DNA from: CAVPKN01 sp963832835
GTDB taxonomy: Bacteria > Chlamydiota > Chlamydiia > Chlamydiales > JAAKFR01
Assembly (NCBI GenBank): GCA_963832835.1
Contig: CAWHVD010000001.1
Location: forward strand, 1,178,001-1,242,000
Length of the DNA: 64,000 nucleotides
Direction of reading: 5' to 3'
The notes below the pieces were generated by a model. The model worked only from the letters and a program-made list of their open reading frames with translations. It was not told where the DNA came from and searched no databases. Shown piece by piece: positions 60,582 to 64,000 of the stretch (within the stretch, counting starts at the first letter, position 1; each line of letters starts with the position of its first letter). The position numbers and the translations under genes were made by a program.

Positions 60582-62600
60582 CTAGCTCTGTATTGCTTCA
60601 TAATCTGCTTGACGGCATTTTTTTACAGAGTAATATCCACCCACTCCAATGCCTATTGTTAACAAGGTACCGCCTGCCACACTACCGATAATAATTTCCA
60701 GTAAATGATTAGGAACGGGAGGTGACGGGGGGGACGTAGGCGAGGGGGGAGAGGGGGGCGTACTATTGGATGAGCAGATGGTCGTTTGAGAGGATTTGAT
60801 AGGATTGATGTTGAGCGAGGCAGCCCCTGCTGATAATTTAGGTGTCTCAGAAACAAGAGGGTAATCAATTATCATAGTTGATATGGATTGGGCAACAGGA
60901 TAAATCTCCCGTATGTACGTACAACCATTAGGAATCGTTCCATTCGCATCAAGTTTAATGATCAAACTAGCTGAAGGGGTCTTTGGATCTGGCTTAAAAC
61001 TGCTTGTAGACCCAGTGATTAACATACCCCCATCTGCAGAGGGAGCACCATTTACACAATAATCTCCTTTTCCTCCGCCAATTTTACGAGCCCACTGGAC
61101 GTAACCTGAACGATTCAGTTTAGTCACGTGTATATACATTGGTTGTTCTTCTAAATTACCTATCAGGACGATGCCTCCATCTACATCTTCATATGCATGG
61201 CATACAGACCAGGAACTCTGATCGTCGCCAATGCTCCGAGTCCACATTGCAGATCCGTCAATCATATTGATTTTGCTAACATAAAAATTTGTAAAATTTC
61301 CCCCTTTACCTGCAATAATAAGGTTTCCATCCCGACTTTCAATTAATGTACACCTACCTGGGTAGTTAGTAAGGGCTTTTGACCATTCAATTTTTTGATT
61401 AATATCAAGTTTGACAAGGAACGTAGGACCACCAGAACCGGGAGGGGGGCAGCGTGCTAAAAGGATGAGTTTCCCACTTCGCAAGACTTTCACCTCTTGA
61501 CCAGAAAAACCCTTCATGGGGTGAAGATTACAAAACTGTGCTGTGCGGTCAGGAAAAAAAGATCGAGCAGCGATAACATTGCCCTGAGAGTCAAGTTTAC
61601 ATAATAGTGCTTTCTGGTAAGTATCGAGTGGCACTTGAATAGTTCCAGTCAGCCAACCGCCCCCATCGATGCTAGGAGAAATTTGAGTAAGTGAACTTAT
61701 GGGATCACTTGTTCCTCTCAACTGTGTAGTGGACATAAGTTTACCATCCAAGTCAAATTTTGCAATCCAATACCCATTCACCTTATCAAATGATCCTCCA
61801 CATAAAAATCCATCCTCTGTAAGGTAACCGGAAATAAAGGAAATATCTGACTTTTCCTGATACCATGTGAATTGTCCATCTTTATCAAGCTTCCCCATGA
61901 ATATATACCAACTCGCATCTTGGCGTTGCCCAGCACCTGATACAACTACTTCGCCCGCTTTAGTAGGGGAAATGGTATTAAATCCCACCCATGAAGGGGC
62001 AGAAATTGAACCCCATCCATTATTACCAAAAGCAGTTAGATAATATGAGGGTGTCGTACTCATCTTCTCTGATTCTTGCAAAGAACGCTTTTCATTTGAT
62101 CGGAGCTCTTGACTTTGCGATGGATGCAAGAACTCTCCTTGAGCTGGTTCTAAGTCAAGCTCCGCAGCAGCTGCTACTGGGAAAGTCAGTTTACTATCGA
62201 TATATTGAAATAGGTTTTGTTGTGGGCTACGATCTTGTTGGAGCGCAGGTTCTCGATTGGCTGAGCCGCGAAAGGTTATTCCCATGCTTTCGAATTGAGA
62301 GGGCTGATTTGAACCTATCCCAAATGATGGCCGATCTGTCGGAAAAGCAACGCGAGACATTATTTGTTGATTATCATTTTTTCCATAAACAGTCATCGCT
62401 TTGTTGTTTAAAGCATCGTTTGTACTGCTTGAATTTCCAAGCCATAACCGAGAGGCTAGCCATCCTAGGCCTAGGCTGCTTGCAGTTAAAATTGTAGCTT
62501 TAAAGAGCTGTAATCCCCAGTGAGGTGAGGTACCCCCGCGAATTCCTTGTGAAGGCGCATCAGTATTTCTTTCATTGCTAATCCCGGCAGACATGTACAT
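60582..62600 (-). CDS. Predicted seven-bladed beta-propeller surface protein with proline stalk
   Basis: This 672-residue protein has an N-terminal hydrophobic stretch at about 34-54, then a linker. Seven repeats of the form (hydrophobic)3-K-L/F/I-D/N-x2-G-x3-W follow, with the K at about 237, 281, 335, 397, 443, 494 and 549, each preceded by a DGG/DGN turn. A proline stalk (TPPSPPSPTSPPSPPVP, 614-630) comes next, then a C-terminal membrane helix (634-656) and a short basic tail. This is the layout of a surface or exported binding protein. No sequence family is named with confidence. Confidence 0.82.
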   Translation of the reverse strand: MYMSAGISNERNTDAPSQGIRGGTSPHWGLQLFKATILTASSLGLGWLASRLWLGNSSSTNDALNNKAMTVYGKNDNQQIMSRVAFPTDRPSFGIGSNQPSQFESMGITFRGSANREPALQQDRSPQQNLFQYIDSKLTFPVAAAAELDLEPAQGEFLHPSQSQELRSNEKRSLQESEKMSTTPSYYLTAFGNNGWGSISAPSWVGFNTISPTKAGEVVVSGAGQRQDASWYIFMGKLDKDGQFTWYQEKSDISFISGYLTEDGFLCGGSFDKVNGYWIAKFDLDGKLMSTTQLRGTSDPISSLTQISPSIDGGGWLTGTIQVPLDTYQKALLCKLDSQGNVIAARSFFPDRTAQFCNLHPMKGFSGQEVKVLRSGKLILLARCPPPGSGGPTFLVKLDINQKIEWSKALTNYPGRCTLIESRDGNLIIAGKGGNFTNFYVSKINMIDGSAMWTRSIGDDQSSWSVCHAYEDVDGGIVLIGNLEEQPMYIHVTKLNRSGYVQWARKIGGGKGDYCVNGAPSADGGMLITGSTSSFKPDPKTPSASLIIKLDANGTIPNGCTYIREIYPVAQSISTMIIDYPLVSETPKLSAGAASLNINPIKSSQTTICSSNSTPPSPPSPTSPPSPPVPNHLLEIIIGSVAGGTLLTIGIGVGGYYSVKKCRQADYEAIQS

Positions 62601-62733
62601 TTCCTAAAGTGAAATTTGAAACGGCACTAATTTGCAAGGACTCTAAATGAATTTAAAATTTTTAGCAAGAAGATTGCGTTGACCCCTAGCCGTGACATAA
62701 ATTGCCGCAATCGCTCCTTCGAGGCTGGGTTCT

Positions 62734-63780
62734 TCAAGATGAGGCAAAAGGATTTAACCTGCTCATATACAAAACTAAACACCAGAAAAAAAGTGCAACC
62801 CAAAGCAATATCTGCACCACCCCCTGAAGCGCATCAAAATGGATGCTGGTGCTTAATAAATCAGTCGCCGCTGCGTACATAGCTATAGGAAAAACCATGG
62901 CCCAACGAGAGGGCTGATAACGAAACGGTACTTTAAAGTAGGCCCATTTCCATAACTCCATCAAACACAAAATCGGGATCCAGGCTGTACCCCATCCCCA
63001 TAAAAACAAAATCATCCCTTCCATAAAAGGCCTAACCCTATCTAAAAAGAGGGGCGGGTTGTGCGCCAGAATCAATAGGCTTCCATCAACAACTGCAATA
63101 GCTGCAGCCCCCATACATGTCCAATAGCAAGGATCCATATCCCGCCCCTCAAAGGGAAAGAAAAGCATCCGAAAAAGATTTAATGTCATGAAAATTAAAT
63201 AAATAAAAACACCGAAAGTCCAAAATCCGAACGCAAGCAATAAAAATGCATGGTTAGAAATTGCTCCTTTTCCCCAAAGCGTGGTTATAACGATGCCCGA
63301 AGAATTGCATGCGATCGCTAGTAATAACCAGAATGGACTGATCATTTGAATGGATGCTTGGATATGAAAAAAAAGGGTACAGAACAAGGTATAAGTTAAA
63401 AGGATAGCCGAAACAACACCTACTATGCCAAGAATTAATCCAATGTGATCATACCCGGAAAGAGAGAAACTAAGAGACAAAGCATTGGATCCGGCGCTAA
63501 ATGTTAAGTACTTAAACATTTTTTGGATGTCTTTGAAATCATGCAGTACCTCCCTTTTGATGACAAATACTCTCCATGTAAATAAGAAAACCAGTCCCAG
63601 ATACCCCAACATACCAATGACGAGAAACAACAAAGAAAGAGTTAACCAGCCTGTTCTATAAAAGATCAGCGATACAGAGCCCGAAGACATTATAAAAGCA
63701 AAATTTGCCGGGCTAAGATTCTTTAGCGCTTGTTGATTTATGAGGACCATTTTTTTTACAGCTCTAGAGGATATTTGCAA
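62734..63780 (-). CDS. TehA/SLAC1-type (TDT family) transporter
   Basis: This 348-residue membrane protein has about ten hydrophobic segments. Family signatures include LSPANFAFIMSSGSVSL near the N-terminus, DPCYWTCMGAAAIAVVDGSLL in the middle and RWAMVFPIAMYAAATDLLS near the C-terminus. The tellurite-resistance/dicarboxylate transporter family includes TehA, Mae1 and the plant anion channel SLAC1. The substrate is unknown; C4-dicarboxylate or anion export are options. The ATG at 63780 or, ten codons later, at 63750 could be the start. Confidence 0.78.
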   Translation of the reverse strand: MQISSRAVKKMVLINQQALKNLSPANFAFIMSSGSVSLIFYRTGWLTLSLLFLVIGMLGYLGLVFLFTWRVFVIKREVLHDFKDIQKMFKYLTFSAGSNALSLSFSLSGYDHIGLILGIVGVVSAILLTYTLFCTLFFHIQASIQMISPFWLLLAIACNSSGIVITTLWGKGAISNHAFLLLAFGFWTFGVFIYLIFMTLNLFRMLFFPFEGRDMDPCYWTCMGAAAIAVVDGSLLILAHNPPLFLDRVRPFMEGMILFLWGWGTAWIPILCLMELWKWAYFKVPFRYQPSRWAMVFPIAMYAAATDLLSTSIHFDALQGVVQILLWVALFFWCLVLYMSRLNPFASS

Positions 63781-63797
63781 ACTTCAAACAAACCACG

Positions 63798-64000
63798 GAT
63801 TGCTGAAGTTCCATTGTTTCCTGAGCATAGCATTTTCTCAGTCTAGTGTAAAAAAAATATATCATTTCCACCGTGATTATGACATACTCGCAGGCGTATG
63901 TGATCGGCTCGATCTGATCAAGGATTTTAGGTGTTTGGCTGATTTTGCAGAAATATTTGAAGAACGGAACCTACATTACGGTAATCCCGCCCCTCAGGGT
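63798..64000 (+). other. Open frame at the right edge, unassigned
   Basis: A plus-strand frame stays open from about 63760 to the end of the window and reads VKKIYHFHRDYDILAGVCDR near 63850-63910 and then LIKDFRCLADFAEIFEERN. No ATG or GTG is in frame; TTG at about 63798 is the only common start codon. It may be the beginning of a gene cut by the window, a remnant, or chance. Confidence 0.25.

Overview
This window looks like chromosomal DNA from an environmental, amoeba-associated chlamydia (Chlamydiota, Parachlamydiales-type). That placement is inference. It rests on a futalosine-pathway menaquinone cluster (mqnE, mqnA, ubiE), a long PPi-type phosphofructokinase, an RsbV-like STAS protein, a sterol-reductase homologue of the kind reported in some environmental chlamydiae and Coxiella, a LptD-like barrel protein, and many large proteins with no recognisable family. 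No rRNA, tRNA, CRISPR or intact transposase gene was found.

Layout. 1-7.9 kb: the end of a conserved small gene, a large helical-repeat protein, then a minus-strand block xseA-xseB-dxs followed by nadK-HAD. 7.9-9.9 kb: plus-strand tpiA-secG-def and a small secreted protein, joined by 4-base overlaps. 10-20.5 kb: a Cys-rich membrane protein, an Rsm22-like methyltransferase, a GAF/HD-GYP protein coupled to a heavy-metal P-type ATPase, a LptD-like protein, and a HEAT protein with maf. 21-31 kb: ubiE, mqnA, mqnE, a NqrM-like protein and a DUF3604 protein in one overlapping minus-strand operon, then STAS, RNase Y, a CorC-type CBS protein and dus. 31-43 kb is accessory: DUF2147, a desaturase, GIY-YIG with an endonuclease V remnant, a GKRP/MurQ-like double SIS protein, GNAT, a Mut7-C/CapA fusion, YqeY, an outer-membrane protein, and a methyltransferase coupled to a cyanophycin-synthetase-like ATP-grasp enzyme. 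43-50 kb: a Gly/Tyr-rich secreted protein, a sterol reductase homologue, a 928-residue unknown, DedA, a lipoprotein and rlmN. 50-58.5 kb: an amino-acid permease and flavoprotein, divergent from a coupled operon of alpha/beta hydrolase, PPi-PFK, type III polyketide synthase (split by a frameshift), a small membrane protein and a UbiG-like methyltransferase. 58.4-64 kb: host-interface-looking proteins (a membrane protein with a C-terminal J domain, a predicted seven-bladed propeller on a proline stalk) and a TehA/SLAC1-type transporter.

A striking non-coding feature is a dispersed 163-bp miniature element with about 37-bp inverted ends. Seven near-full copies and one rearranged pair sit in almost every large intergenic gap between 10 and 43 kb. 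A related 90-bp element lies at 50.4 kb, and a separate inverted repeat pair brackets HEAT-maf.

The best candidates for an undescribed system are the methyltransferase plus CphA-like pair, whose Mur-ligase P-loop is lost, and the type III PKS/membrane protein/methyltransferase operon with its A7 frameshift.
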